A DNA stretch of 19,312 nt from Candidatus Blautia intestinipullorum (GCA_019120475.1 DWVA01000255.1:1-19312); one strand, 5' to 3'; numbered from the stretch's first letter, positions 1 to 8,600 are shown. Notes: generated by a model not told the origin, from the sequence alone. Translations and numbers: made by a program.

Positions 1-1657
1 ATCCCGGATGGAGGGTAAGATAAGAATAAGCCGCTCTTACCTGGGCAAATTTCTGCTCTGTATTTCCCGGGAGATTTTCCATAAACTTTTCCAGAGTCCC
101 CACGTCCCTGGTTCCAAGGGTAAGGATATAATGTTCGCAGTATGCGTACACCATGGAAAGGGTAAGCTGATCGTGAGCGTTCTTCCTTTCCAGCGGGTCT
201 TTTGAAAGGTACTCGAGGAAATCCCTGGTCCATCCCTGATTCCATTTATAATCGAAACCCGGATGATCTTCCTCCACCCTGTCCGTAAGTTCCGGCCACA
301 GCCCATCTTCCTGGGCGATCATAAGAGCTCCCGGGATCTGCTTTTTCACAACGGAATTCAGATGTTTCAAGAATTCCAGTGCCGCAAGATTTTCGTTTGT
401 TCCATAAATATTGGGTTTCCACTGTCCCGGTTCTCTTCCATAGTCCAGATAGAGCATGGCATCCACATCGTCAAAGCGCAGTCCGTCCACATGATAAACT
501 TCCAGCCAGTAAAATGCATTTGCAATCAGAAAATCTTTTACCATCGGACTTTCATAGTTGTAAAGCAGAGTTCCCCACATAGGATGGATCGCCATAGACG
601 GATCCGGTTCTTCATAAAGCGGCGTTCCGTCAAACAGCTCCAGTCCTCCTTCTTCTCTCGGAAATGCCGCAGGCGTCCAGTCCAGGATCACGCCGATCTC
701 CGCCTTATGAAGTTCATTCACAAACTTCTGAAAATCCTCCGGTGTGCCTAAGCGCCTGTCAAGGGCATAATAACCATAAGTAGAATAGGGGCCGGCCTCA
801 TCGTTCAGATAAGCCATCACCGGATGAAGCTCCACATGGGTATAACCCAGTTTTCCGGCATATTCCGCCAGTTCCGCACCATCCTTCCACTGATCCATAC
901 TTGTCTCGTAAATAGACAGCGGCTGTTTCCTGTCCGCATATTTTTTTCTGTTTTTTACCCAGGAATCATCTTCCCACTGAAAGCTGGAAACATCAGCCAC
1001 TACAGATGCAGACGCAGGCGGCTGTTCGATGGATGCTCCGTAGGGATCGGTCTTGAATTTGATTTCTCCGCCTTTCACTTTAATTTCATATTTATAAAGA
1101 TCTCCTACCTTGGCTCCCGGCACAAACAGCTCAAAAATGCCGGACATAGGCATTCTGTGCATAATGTGCCGTCTTCCGTCCCATTTATTAAAATCTCCTG
1201 CCACACTGACGCTGACCGCATTGGGCGCCCAAACAGCGAAACTCACTCCCTGCGTTCCCCGGATCGTTGCCGGATGCGCCCCAAGCTTTTCATAAGCATG
1301 GTAATACACGCCTGCGCAGAAAGCCTTTTCCTCTTCTTCCGTGATCTGGCCGGCAAAAGCATACGGATCTGCAAATTCCTCTGTCTCTTCTCCTTTTGTC
1401 ACGCGGAACAAATAAGAGGGGATGCGTCTTCCCGGGATCAGAACTGCGAAGTAGCCTGCTTCGTCTTCCTTTTCCATGGCATACGTCTTCCTGCCTGCGA
1501 TAACTTCAGCCTTCTCCGCATCCGGAAAGAATCCCTGGATCAGCACTCCGTCCGCCGTCAGTCTCGGACTCATTACATCCTTGGGCGCGGTTTCCTCTCC
1601 GTAAACAATTGCTTCAATTCTTGGCCAATCCATATAATCATATACTTTTCCGTCCAT
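1..1657 (-). CDS. glgB: GlgB-family 1,4-alpha-glucan branching enzyme homologue, degenerate active site, C-terminus outside the window
   Basis: I translated this gene by hand from the ATG at 1657 to the window edge: 552 codons with no stop. The order is that of GlgB: a short N-terminal beta domain, a CBM48-like domain (around residues 110-210, with GVSFAVWAPNAVSVSVAGDF), then a GH13 barrel. Segments such as DGLRFDDVDAMLYLDYGREP and GFDYKWNQGW align almost without gaps to GlgB. Using E. coli GlgB numbering with a constant offset of 9, Asp335, Arg403 and nucleophile Asp405 are kept (D326, R394, D396). His340 is Ala331, acid/base Glu458 is Gln449, His525 is Thr516 and Asp526 is Arg517. The symbol names the family only; normal branching activity is unlikely. 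A GGAGG site precedes the ATG. The gene is divergent from a fructokinase. The missing part is the end of the barrel and the C-terminal beta domain. Confidence 0.9.
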   Translation of the reverse strand, partial: MDGKVYDYMDWPRIEAIVYGEETAPKDVMSPRLTADGVLIQGFFPDAEKAEVIAGRKTYAMEKEDEAGYFAVLIPGRRIPSYLFRVTKGEETEEFADPYAFAGQITEEEEKAFCAGVYYHAYEKLGAHPATIRGTQGVSFAVWAPNAVSVSVAGDFNKWDGRRHIMHRMPMSGIFELFVPGAKVGDLYKYEIKVKGGEIKFKTDPYGASIEQPPASASVVADVSSFQWEDDSWVKNRKKYADRKQPLSIYETSMDQWKDGAELAEYAGKLGYTHVELHPVMAYLNDEAGPYSTYGYYALDRRLGTPEDFQKFVNELHKAEIGVILDWTPAAFPREEGGLELFDGTPLYEEPDPSMAIHPMWGTLLYNYESPMVKDFLIANAFYWLEVYHVDGLRFDDVDAMLYLDYGREPGQWKPNIYGTNENLAALEFLKHLNSVVKKQIPGALMIAQEDGLWPELTDRVEEDHPGFDYKWNQGWTRDFLEYLSKDPLERKNAHDQLTLSMVYAYCEHYILTLGTRDVGTLEKFMENLPGNTEQKFAQVRAAYSYLTLHPG

Positions 1658-1728
1658 TTCTCCTACCTCCAGTCTCAGATCTGTCGGCCCCGGATATGCC
1701 GGTGGGCCTTTATGTTTAGTTTATCATT

Positions 1729-1742
1729 TTTTTCCGGAAAAA
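1729..1742. promoter_or_regulatory. 14-base perfect palindrome between the divergent glgB-like and fructokinase genes
   Basis: TTTTTCCGGAAAAA is a perfect palindrome, 71 bases upstream of the glgB-like start and 22 bases upstream of the fructokinase -35 box. It could be an operator, or a chance AT-rich dyad. A GC-rich imperfect hairpin (GGCCC at 1686-1690 with GGGCC at 1704-1708) lies in the presumed glgB-like leader. I see no convincing -35/-10 pair for the minus-strand gene. Confidence 0.3.
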
Positions 1743-1764
1743 TAAAGAATATCAGCAAATTTGT

Positions 1765-1793
1765 TTGACAAAGACGCAATCCTACGTTAAATT
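1765..1793 (+). promoter_or_regulatory. Promoter of the fructokinase gene
   Basis: A perfect -35 TTGACA (1765-1770) is followed by a 17-base spacer and TAAATT (1788-1793). Transcription would start near 1800, about 60 bases before the fructokinase ATG. Confidence 0.75.
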
Positions 1794-1841
1794 GGAAGTA
1801 TCATCAACTTCCGCTCTTATTTTCAGGAAGTTTTGCAATTT
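1789..1841. promoter_or_regulatory. Nested inverted repeats over the fructokinase transcription start (candidate operator)
   Basis: GGAAGT (1794-1799) and ACTTCC (1807-1812) form a 6-base dyad across the predicted start of transcription. An outer pair, AAATTG (1789-1794) and CAATTT (1836-1841), encloses them, and a third GGAAGT copy occurs near 1826. The placement suits a repressor site, but no regulator gene is visible in the window. Confidence 0.35.
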
Positions 1842-1858
1842 AAGGAGGGATTCTTGTT

Positions 1859-2833
1859 ATGAACGAAAAGTTATACGACGTGACAGCTCTGGGCGAGCTG
1901 CTGATTGATTTTACAGAAAACGGGACAAGCTCCCAGGGCAATCCGCTGATGGAAGCCAATCCAGGCGGCGCTCCCTGCAACGTACTTGCCATGCTGGAGC
2001 GTCTTGGCAAAAAAACAGCATTTATCGGAAAAGTCGGCAAGGACATGTTCGGTGAACAGCTGAAGGCCGCTGTAGAGGAGGTCGGTATTGATACCCGGAA
2101 TCTGATCATGGATGAAACCGTTCATACCACTCTTGCCTTTGTACATACTTATCCGGACGGAGACCGGGATTTTTCTTTTTACCGTGATCCGGGAGCGGAC
2201 ATGATGCTTACAAAGGACGATGTACAGAAAGATCTGATCGAAAATTCCCGTATCTTCCATTTTGGAACACTCTCTTCCACACATGAGGGCGTCCGGGAAG
2301 CTACACGCCACGCTATAGATCTGGCAAAAGAAGCCGGATGTATTATAACTTTCGATCCAAATCTTCGTCCGCCTCTCTGGAAATCCCTGGAGGACGCCAG
2401 AAAAGAGATCGAATACGGCATGACGAAATGCGACGTACTGAAGATATCTGATAATGAAGTGGAATTCCTTTTCGGAACCAGCGATTATGATAAGGGAGCG
2501 GCTCTTATCCGTGAAAAATATCATATCCCGCTTGTACTGATCACTATGGGAAAAGACGGCAGCCGGGCCTATTATAAAGATCTCCGCGTAGAGGCCGCTC
2601 CTTTCCTGCAGGAAAACACCATTGAAACCACCGGCGCCGGAGATACCTTCTGCGCAAGCGCGTTAAACTATGTACTGGAACATGGACTGGAGAATCTTAC
2701 AGAAGACAATCTTATGGAGCTTCTTACCTTTGCCAATGCCGCAGCTTCTCTGATCACTACCAGAAAAGGCGCTCTCCGCGTAATGCCTGATCGTCAGGAA
2801 GTACTGGATTTTATCGCTTCACGGCAGCAGTAA
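1859..2833 (+). CDS. Fructokinase (PfkB/ribokinase-family sugar kinase)
   Basis: The product has 324 residues, the usual size for PfkB-family kinases. It carries the N-terminal sugar-binding segment with the Gly-Gly pair (NPGGAPCNV, G36-G37) followed by GKVGKDMFG, and the C-terminal anion-hole and catalytic motif TTGAGDTFCA with the catalytic base at Asp262. Overall the pattern matches bacterial fructokinases of the ScrK type, which phosphorylate fructose with ATP in the cytoplasm to give fructose 6-phosphate. The exact sugar is inferred, since ribokinase-family members can share these motifs. The start is set by AAGGAGG at 1842-1848, 10 bases before the ATG. The gene is monocistronic: its own promoter lies upstream and a strong terminator follows within 20 bases. 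Its divergent partner is the glgB-like gene, which suggests shared control by carbohydrate supply. Confidence 0.9.
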   Translation: MNEKLYDVTALGELLIDFTENGTSSQGNPLMEANPGGAPCNVLAMLERLGKKTAFIGKVGKDMFGEQLKAAVEEVGIDTRNLIMDETVHTTLAFVHTYPDGDRDFSFYRDPGADMMLTKDDVQKDLIENSRIFHFGTLSSTHEGVREATRHAIDLAKEAGCIITFDPNLRPPLWKSLEDARKEIEYGMTKCDVLKISDNEVEFLFGTSDYDKGAALIREKYHIPLVLITMGKDGSRAYYKDLRVEAAPFLQENTIETTGAGDTFCASALNYVLEHGLENLTEDNLMELLTFANAAASLITTRKGALRVMPDRQEVLDFIASRQQ

Positions 2834-2850
2834 TTCCTGCTTAAAAACTG

Positions 2851-2899
2851 AAAAGAAGGATGCATCCATTCCCAAAACAATGGACCATCCTTCTTTTTT
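2851..2899. terminator. Bidirectional intrinsic terminator between fructokinase and serA
   Basis: A perfect 12-base stem (AAAAGAAGGATG at 2851-2862 with CATCCTTCTTTT at 2886-2897) encloses an inner 6-base stem (TCCATT/AATGGA). T runs follow on the plus strand and A runs precede it, so it can end both the fructokinase transcript and the convergent leuB-serA operon. Confidence 0.9.
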
Positions 2900-2923
2900 A
2901 TGGACTTTTAATCCGGCTTCTTT

Positions 2924-4087
2924 TTATTTCACCACACGTACTTTTGCGACACCGTCCACTGCCTGGAGTTCATCCAGCGCTTCTCTGGAAACGGCGCTTT
3001 CCAGGTCGATCAGCGTATATGCGTAACCGCCCTTGCTCTTGTTCGTCATATCCGCAATATTGATTCCCTCATCACCCAGGATCTTTGTAAACTGGCTGAT
3101 CATATTAGGAACATTCTTATGGGTAATGGCGATTCTGCCCACAGCCACACAGATTCCCATGTCACAGTTAGGGAAGTTTACTGAGTTTTTGATGTTTCCG
3201 TTTTCCAGGAAATCTCTCAGTTCTTTTACCGCCATCACCGCGCAGTTTTCCTCAGATTCTTCTGTAGATGCTCCCAGATGGGGAGTGACAAGGATTCCTT
3301 CTCTGCCGGCTACCAGAGGATTGGCAAAGTCCGTCACATATTTTTTGACTTTACCGCTCTCAAGGGCTTCGATCAAAGCTTCCTCGTCTACCAGAAGATC
3401 CCTTGCGAAGTTCAGAAGAACCACTCCGTCTTTCATCTTGGAAAAGGCTTCCCTGTCGATCATCTTTCTTGTGCTGTCAAGAAGAGGAACATGGATAGTG
3501 ATATAGTCGCACTGGCTGTAAATCTCATCCAGGGTTTTGCTGTGCTTAATGGTCCTGGAAAGATTCCATGCAGCGTCGATGGAAAGGTAGGGATCGTATC
3601 CGTAGACTTCCATTCCAAGATGTGTAGCGGAATTCGCTACCATAGCTCCGATTGCTCCAAGTCCTATGATACCAAGTTTTTTCCCGCTGATCTCGCATCC
3701 GGCGAACTGTTTCTTCTGTTTCTCAGCCAGTTTGTCGATGTTTTCTTTATCCTTCTGCTGAGCGACCCATTCAATTCCTCCCACAATGTCTCTGGAAGCA
3801 AGGAGCATGCCTGCCAGAACCAGTTCCTTTACACCGTTGGCGTTGGCGCCCGGAGTATTGAATACAACGATACCTTTTTTTGCATATTCATCAATCGGGA
3901 TATTGTTCACTCCGGCTCCTGCCCGGGCAACAGCCACCACAGACTCCGGCAGTTCCATATCGTGCATTTTCGCGCTTCTTACAAGGATCGCGTCCGCATC
4001 CTCTACACTGTCTGTTTTTCTGTAATCGCTGCTGAACATATTTAATCCTGTCTCGGAGATAGGATTAAGGCAATGATACTGATACAT
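2924..4087 (-). CDS. serA: D-3-phosphoglycerate dehydrogenase
   Basis: The product has 387 residues. It oxidises 3-phosphoglycerate to 3-phosphohydroxypyruvate, the first step of serine synthesis, in the cytoplasm. It has the D-2-hydroxyacid dehydrogenase fold: the dinucleotide motif GIIGLGAIGAMVA with the acidic residue in YGYDPY, Arg229 in NFARD and catalytic His270 in TPHLGAS. A C-terminal ACT-like domain follows from about residue 318, suggesting effector control. The Glu that normally sits in the DxF..EP motif is not in place: the segment reads TDFANP, with Asn256 there, and the stretch to His270 is short. I believe this spacing occurs in other clostridial-type SerA proteins, but could not check. 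The ATG overlaps the serC stop (TAATG), with GAGGAGGA inside the end of serC, so translation is probably coupled. Last gene of the operon. Confidence 0.92.
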   Translation of the reverse strand: MYQYHCLNPISETGLNMFSSDYRKTDSVEDADAILVRSAKMHDMELPESVVAVARAGAGVNNIPIDEYAKKGIVVFNTPGANANGVKELVLAGMLLASRDIVGGIEWVAQQKDKENIDKLAEKQKKQFAGCEISGKKLGIIGLGAIGAMVANSATHLGMEVYGYDPYLSIDAAWNLSRTIKHSKTLDEIYSQCDYITIHVPLLDSTRKMIDREAFSKMKDGVVLLNFARDLLVDEEALIEALESGKVKKYVTDFANPLVAGREGILVTPHLGASTEESEENCAVMAVKELRDFLENGNIKNSVNFPNCDMGICVAVGRIAITHKNVPNMISQFTKILGDEGINIADMTNKSKGGYAYTLIDLESAVSREALDELQAVDGVAKVRVVK

Positions 4088-5169
4088 TACGCATTCTCCT
4101 CCTCAAATTTTTTCATAAAGGCAACCAGGGCTTCCACGCCTTCCTTTGGCATTGCATTGTAAATGCTGGCGCGCATGCCTCCTACGGTTCTGTGGCCTTT
4201 CAGATTTACAAGGCCCGCTTCTTTTGCTTCTTTTACAAATTTCGCGTCAAGATCTTTGTCTCCTGTGACAAAAGGAACGTTCATCAAAGAGCGGGAAGCC
4301 GGTTCTACCGTTCCCTTAAAGAGTTTGCTCTGATCCAGATAATCATAAAGGATTTTCGCTTTCTCTTCGTTCCTTCTCTTCATTTCTTCCAGACCGCCCA
4401 TGGATTTCAGCCATTTGAATACTTTTCCGCAGATATAAATGCAGTAGCAGTTTGGCGTGTTGTAAAGGGAGCCTGCGTCAGCATGTGTCTTATAAGTCAG
4501 CATGGTAGGAGTTCCCGGAAGAACGTCCTCTGTGATCAGATCTTCACGGATGATCACGATCACCATTCCCGCAGGACCGATATTTTTCTGTACGCCGCCG
4601 TAGATGATGCCATATTTGCTTACATCCACCGGCTCGGACAGGAAACAGGAGGAAACGTCTGCCACAAGAGTTTTTCCCTTTGTATTTGGAAGCTCTTTAA
4701 ATTTTGTTCCGTAAATCGTATTGTTCTCGCAAATATATACATAGTCCGCATCCGGGCTGATAGGCAGATCGCTGCAGTCCGGAATATAGGAGAAGGTTTT
4801 GTCCTCGGAAGAAGCGATTTTATTGACTTTTCCGTATTTCTGTGCTTCCTGATAAGCCTTTTTCGCCCACTGGCCTGTCACAATGTAATCAGCCACTCTG
4901 TTTTTCATCAGGTTCATGGGGATCATGGCGAACTGCTGAGAAGCTCCTCCCTGAAGGAAAAGTACCTTATAGTTGTCCGGAATATGCATCAGATCTCTTA
5001 AGTCCTGCTCCGCCTCGTCAATGATCTGCTGGAATTCCGGGCTTCTGTGGCTCATTTCCATAACGGACATTCCTGTTCCCTTATAATCCAGCATTTCCTC
5101 TGCCGCTTCTTTCAGCACAGGCTCCGGCAGAACAGCCGGACCTGCGGAAAAATTATAAACTCTTCCCAT
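4087..5169 (-). CDS. serC: Phosphoserine aminotransferase
   Basis: The product has 360 residues, typical for SerC. This class V pyridoxal-phosphate aminotransferase makes 3-phosphoserine from 3-phosphohydroxypyruvate and glutamate, the step after SerA. It starts with the diagnostic VYNFSAGPAVLPEPVL, contains LFLQGGASQQF for phosphate binding, and has the PLP lysine at Lys195 in GGVQKNIGPAG. The C-terminus has LKGHRTVGGMRASIYNAM, also typical. The start overlaps the end of ilvB by 17 bases in another frame, with GAGGAGGA in the ilvB coding end, so translation is likely coupled on both sides. serC immediately before serA means two of the three serine-pathway enzymes are made from one transcript; SerB is not here. 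Confidence 0.96.
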   Translation of the reverse strand: MGRVYNFSAGPAVLPEPVLKEAAEEMLDYKGTGMSVMEMSHRSPEFQQIIDEAEQDLRDLMHIPDNYKVLFLQGGASQQFAMIPMNLMKNRVADYIVTGQWAKKAYQEAQKYGKVNKIASSEDKTFSYIPDCSDLPISPDADYVYICENNTIYGTKFKELPNTKGKTLVADVSSCFLSEPVDVSKYGIIYGGVQKNIGPAGMVIVIIREDLITEDVLPGTPTMLTYKTHADAGSLYNTPNCYCIYICGKVFKWLKSMGGLEEMKRRNEEKAKILYDYLDQSKLFKGTVEPASRSLMNVPFVTGDKDLDAKFVKEAKEAGLVNLKGHRTVGGMRASIYNAMPKEGVEALVAFMKKFEEENA

Positions 5170-6841
5170 TTTTCAAATCCTCCTCGTCAAATACATTGTC
5201 AATATCATCGCCTGCCGCCACCATTGGGAACACGCTGAGATCCTGATCGATCCAGCAGTCCAGCACAACAGGCCCGTTGGAACTTAGAGCTTCCTTCAGC
5301 GCAGGCTCTACTTCCTCCATTTTCGTCACGCGGACGGCCTTTGCTCCCATTCCCTCGGAAATCTTTACAAAATCCACCGCATCATTTAATACTGTATGTG
5401 AATATCTGTGTCCGTAGAACAAGGTCTGCCACTGGCGAACCATACCAAGCACATGATTATTCAATACGATCTGCACCAGAGGCCTGCCGCAGCGCACTGC
5501 CGTGGCGATCTCATTCATATTCATACGGAAGCATCCGTCACCTGCTATGTTTACAACTGTCTTATCCGGACAGCCCATCTTTGCGCCGATCGCCGCGCCA
5601 AGGCCGTATCCCATTGTCCCCAGTCCTCCGGATGTCAGGAATGTCCGCGGTTTTTTATATTTGTAGTACTGAGCCGCCCACATCTGATGCTGGCCTACAT
5701 CTGTAGTGATGATGGCGTCGCCTCCGGTAAGCTCATAAAGCTTTTCAATGATATAGGGACCGGTAAGCTGCGTATGGTCGTAGCTCAGCGGATATTTTGC
5801 CTTCATTTCCTGGATGTGTTCGATCCACTGGGGATGATGTTTCTCCGGAATTTCCTCAAGAAGTCTTCTTAAGGATTCCTTCAGATCTCCCACTATGTAA
5901 GCGTCTACGATCACATTTTTGTTGATCTCGGCGGCGTCCACATCAAGCTGAAGGATCTTCGCCTGCTTTGCAAAGGTCTTTGCGTTTCCTGTTACACGGT
6001 CGCTGAATCTTGCGCCGAGAACGATCAGAAGATCGCACTGGCTGACGCCAAGATTGGAAGTTTTTGTTCCGTGCATTCCAAGCATTCCTGTATAAAGAGG
6101 ATCTTCCCCGGAGAAAGCGCCTTTTCCCATAAGGCTGTCGCAGACGGGAGCCTGGATCTTATGCGCCAGTTCCGCGATCTCTTTGGATGCTCCGGAGATC
6201 ACTCCGCCTCCTCCCACAAAAATGAAGGGCTTTTCTGCGGCTTTGATCATCTCGGCCGCCGTGTCCACGTCTTCCTTTCTGATCTCGCTGGTTTCTCTGT
6301 TAACAGTGGCCGGACGGCGGGGCGTGTATTCATACTTCGCGCCTGTCACGTCCTTTGTCACGTCTACCAGAACAGGACCGGGACGGCCGCTTTTTGCTAT
6401 ATAAAAGGCTTTGCGGATAGTGTCCGCAAGCTTGGTGATATCCTTGACAATATAGCTGTGTTTCGTTACCGGCATTACGATTCCGGCAATGTCCACTTCC
6501 TGGAAAGAATCCTTTCCGAGAAGAGCCTTTCCTACGTTTGCCGTGATCGCCACTACCGGAACGGAGTCCATATAAGCTGTTGCGATTCCTGTTACCAGAT
6601 TCGTAGCCCCAGGGCCGGAGGTAGCCATGCAGACGCCTACCTTTCCGGTGGCCCGGGCATATCCGTCCGCCGCATGGGAAGCGCCCTGCTCATGGGAGGT
6701 CAGAACGTGGGTGATCTCATCCCTGTATTCATAAAGAGCGTCATATACGTTCAGGATCGCGCCGCCCGGATACCCGAAAACGGTGTCCACTCCCTGCTCT
6801 TTCAGACATTCTACAATGATTTCTGCACCTGTAAGCTGCAT
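5153..6841 (-). CDS. ilvB: Acetolactate synthase, catalytic large subunit
   Basis: The product has 562 residues. This ThDP-, Mg- and FAD-dependent enzyme joins two pyruvates to acetolactate (valine, leucine) or pyruvate and 2-oxobutyrate (isoleucine). The cofactor-activating Glu lies in THVLTSHEQGASHAADGYAR near residue 50, the oxyanion and FAD region follows, and the ThDP motif is GDGCFRMNMNEIATA to NN around residues 435-465. The FAD-binding middle domain and the C-terminal VLGMVRQWQ segment favour the biosynthetic IlvB type over catabolic AlsS. No small regulatory subunit gene (ilvN) adjoins it, so the holoenzyme subunit is elsewhere or absent. The ATG follows the ilvD stop by 12 bases, with AAGGAGG overlapping that stop. 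Its end overlaps serC by 17 bases. Confidence 0.95.
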   Translation of the reverse strand: MQLTGAEIIVECLKEQGVDTVFGYPGGAILNVYDALYEYRDEITHVLTSHEQGASHAADGYARATGKVGVCMATSGPGATNLVTGIATAYMDSVPVVAITANVGKALLGKDSFQEVDIAGIVMPVTKHSYIVKDITKLADTIRKAFYIAKSGRPGPVLVDVTKDVTGAKYEYTPRRPATVNRETSEIRKEDVDTAAEMIKAAEKPFIFVGGGGVISGASKEIAELAHKIQAPVCDSLMGKGAFSGEDPLYTGMLGMHGTKTSNLGVSQCDLLIVLGARFSDRVTGNAKTFAKQAKILQLDVDAAEINKNVIVDAYIVGDLKESLRRLLEEIPEKHHPQWIEHIQEMKAKYPLSYDHTQLTGPYIIEKLYELTGGDAIITTDVGQHQMWAAQYYKYKKPRTFLTSGGLGTMGYGLGAAIGAKMGCPDKTVVNIAGDGCFRMNMNEIATAVRCGRPLVQIVLNNHVLGMVRQWQTLFYGHRYSHTVLNDAVDFVKISEGMGAKAVRVTKMEEVEPALKEALSSNGPVVLDCWIDQDLSVFPMVAAGDDIDNVFDEEDLKNGKSL

Positions 6842-6853
6842 CCTGTTCCCTCC

Positions 6854-8527
6854 TTATTCTGCTTTTGGTATTTCCAGAATAGCTCCTCTGTTGCCTGAGG
6901 TAACCATGGCCGCATATCTTGCCAGATAACCGCTGGTCACTTTCGGCTGGCGGGGCTGCCATTTTTCTCTTCTCGCCTTCATTTCCTCATCCGATACTTT
7001 TATTTCCAGCTTCAGATTCGGAATATCTATGCTGATGATATCTCCCTCTTCAACCAGGGCGATCGGACCGCCTACAGCCGCTTCCGGAGAAACATGACCG
7101 ATAGACGCGCCTCTGGAAGCGCCGCTGAAACGGCCGTCAGTGATCAGAGCCACGGAAGAGCCAAGTCCCATTCCGGCGATGGCTGAGGTAGGATTCAGCA
7201 TTTCCCGCATTCCCGGGCCGCCCTTCGGACCTTCGTAACGGATCACGACTACGTCGCCTTCCACGATCTTTCCGCCTTTGATCGCCGCTATAGCATCCTC
7301 CTCGCAGTCAAAGACTCTGGCCGGGCCTTCATGTACCATCATTTCTTCCACTACAGCGGAACGCTTTACCACGCCGCCGTCCGGAGCCAGATTTCCTTTC
7401 AGTACAGCAAGTCCTCCTGTCTGGCTGTAGGGATTGTCTATAGGACGGATCACTTCAGGATTCAGGTTTACACAGTCTTTGATGTTCTCGCCTACGGTCT
7501 TTCCTGTCACTGTCATGCAGTCTGTGTGGAGAAGACCTTTTTTATTCAGCTCGTTCATGACTGCGTATACGCCTCCGGCTTCATTGAGATCTTCAATATA
7601 GGTCGGGCCCGCCGGAGCAAGATGGCAAAGGTTAGGCGTTTTTTCGCTGATCTCATTGGCAAAGCTTATATCAAAATCCATTCCGATCTCATGGGCAATA
7701 GCCGGAAGGTGAAGCATGCTGTTGGTAGAGCAGCCAAGAGCCATATCCACCGTCAGAGCATTCAGGATCGCGTCCTTCGTCATGATATCTCTGGGGCGGA
7801 TATTTTTCCGATACATTTCCATAACCTGCATACCTGCATGTTTCGCCAGACGGATACGTTCAGAATAAACCGCCGGAATCGTTCCGTTTCCTCTAAGGCC
7901 CATTCCCAGAGCCTCTGTAAGGCAGTTCATGGAGTTTGCAGTATACATGCCGGAACAGGAGCCGCAGGTAGGGCAGGCTTTGTTTTCAAATTCTGTAAGT
8001 TCCTCTTCTGTGATCTTTCCCGCTGCGTAGGAGCCTACTGCCTCAAACATGCTGGAAAGACTTGTCTTATGGCCATGAATATGTCCCGCCATCATCGGGC
8101 CGCCGCTGACAAACACTGTGGGAACATTGATCCTTGCCGCCGCCATCAGAAGGCCCGGGACGTTTTTGTCACAGTTGGGAACCATTACCAAAGCGTCAAA
8201 CTGATGAGCGACCGCCATTGCCTCAGTGGAATCCGCGATCAGATCTCTTGTTACAAGAGAGTATTTCATTCCGATATGACCCATGGCGATGCCATCGCAG
8301 ACAGCGATGGCAGGAAATACCACCGGGGTTCCTCCGGCCATAGCTACCCCCTGCTTTACAGCGTTTACGATTTTATCCAGATTCATATGTCCCGGCACGA
8401 TCTCATTGTAAGAACTTACAATACCCACCAGAGGACGTTCCATCTCTTCTTTTGTCATTCCCAGCGCATTGAACAGGGATCTGTGAGGAGCCTGCTGAGA
8501 ACCTTTTTTTACTGCGTCACTTTTCAT
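6854..8527 (-). CDS. ilvD: Dihydroxy-acid dehydratase
   Basis: The product has 557 residues. It dehydrates 2,3-dihydroxy-isovalerate and its isoleucine-pathway counterpart to the 2-oxo acids. Iron-sulfur ligands are visible as Cys119 in NCDKNVPG and Cys191 in CGSCSGMYTANSMN; Cys185 and Cys188 lie just before. The early segment reads SSYNEIVPGHMNL, with Gly where [2Fe-2S] members have a third Cys (as in TPCNLSL). That is the E. coli-like pattern, suggesting an oxygen-labile [4Fe-4S] cluster, which fits an anaerobe. The C-terminal GRFSGASRGASIGHVSPEA motif is fully conserved. AAAGGAG precedes the ATG. It sits 73 bases after leuB and just before ilvB, so valine and leucine steps are co-transcribed, although ilvC is missing from this stretch. 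Confidence 0.96.
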   Translation of the reverse strand: MKSDAVKKGSQQAPHRSLFNALGMTKEEMERPLVGIVSSYNEIVPGHMNLDKIVNAVKQGVAMAGGTPVVFPAIAVCDGIAMGHIGMKYSLVTRDLIADSTEAMAVAHQFDALVMVPNCDKNVPGLLMAAARINVPTVFVSGGPMMAGHIHGHKTSLSSMFEAVGSYAAGKITEEELTEFENKACPTCGSCSGMYTANSMNCLTEALGMGLRGNGTIPAVYSERIRLAKHAGMQVMEMYRKNIRPRDIMTKDAILNALTVDMALGCSTNSMLHLPAIAHEIGMDFDISFANEISEKTPNLCHLAPAGPTYIEDLNEAGGVYAVMNELNKKGLLHTDCMTVTGKTVGENIKDCVNLNPEVIRPIDNPYSQTGGLAVLKGNLAPDGGVVKRSAVVEEMMVHEGPARVFDCEEDAIAAIKGGKIVEGDVVVIRYEGPKGGPGMREMLNPTSAIAGMGLGSSVALITDGRFSGASRGASIGHVSPEAAVGGPIALVEEGDIISIDIPNLKLEIKVSDEEMKARREKWQPRQPKVTSGYLARYAAMVTSGNRGAILEIPKAE

Positions 8528-8600
8528 CTTCCATCTCTCCTTTATCTGCTGCTGTATATAAAACTGATATTTTCTTCACACGGCCTTTATGCCTGCCGGC

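Noticed and set aside
824..1768. 314-codon plus-strand open frame
   Set aside because: Antisense to the glgB-like gene, which aligns to GlgB along its whole length.
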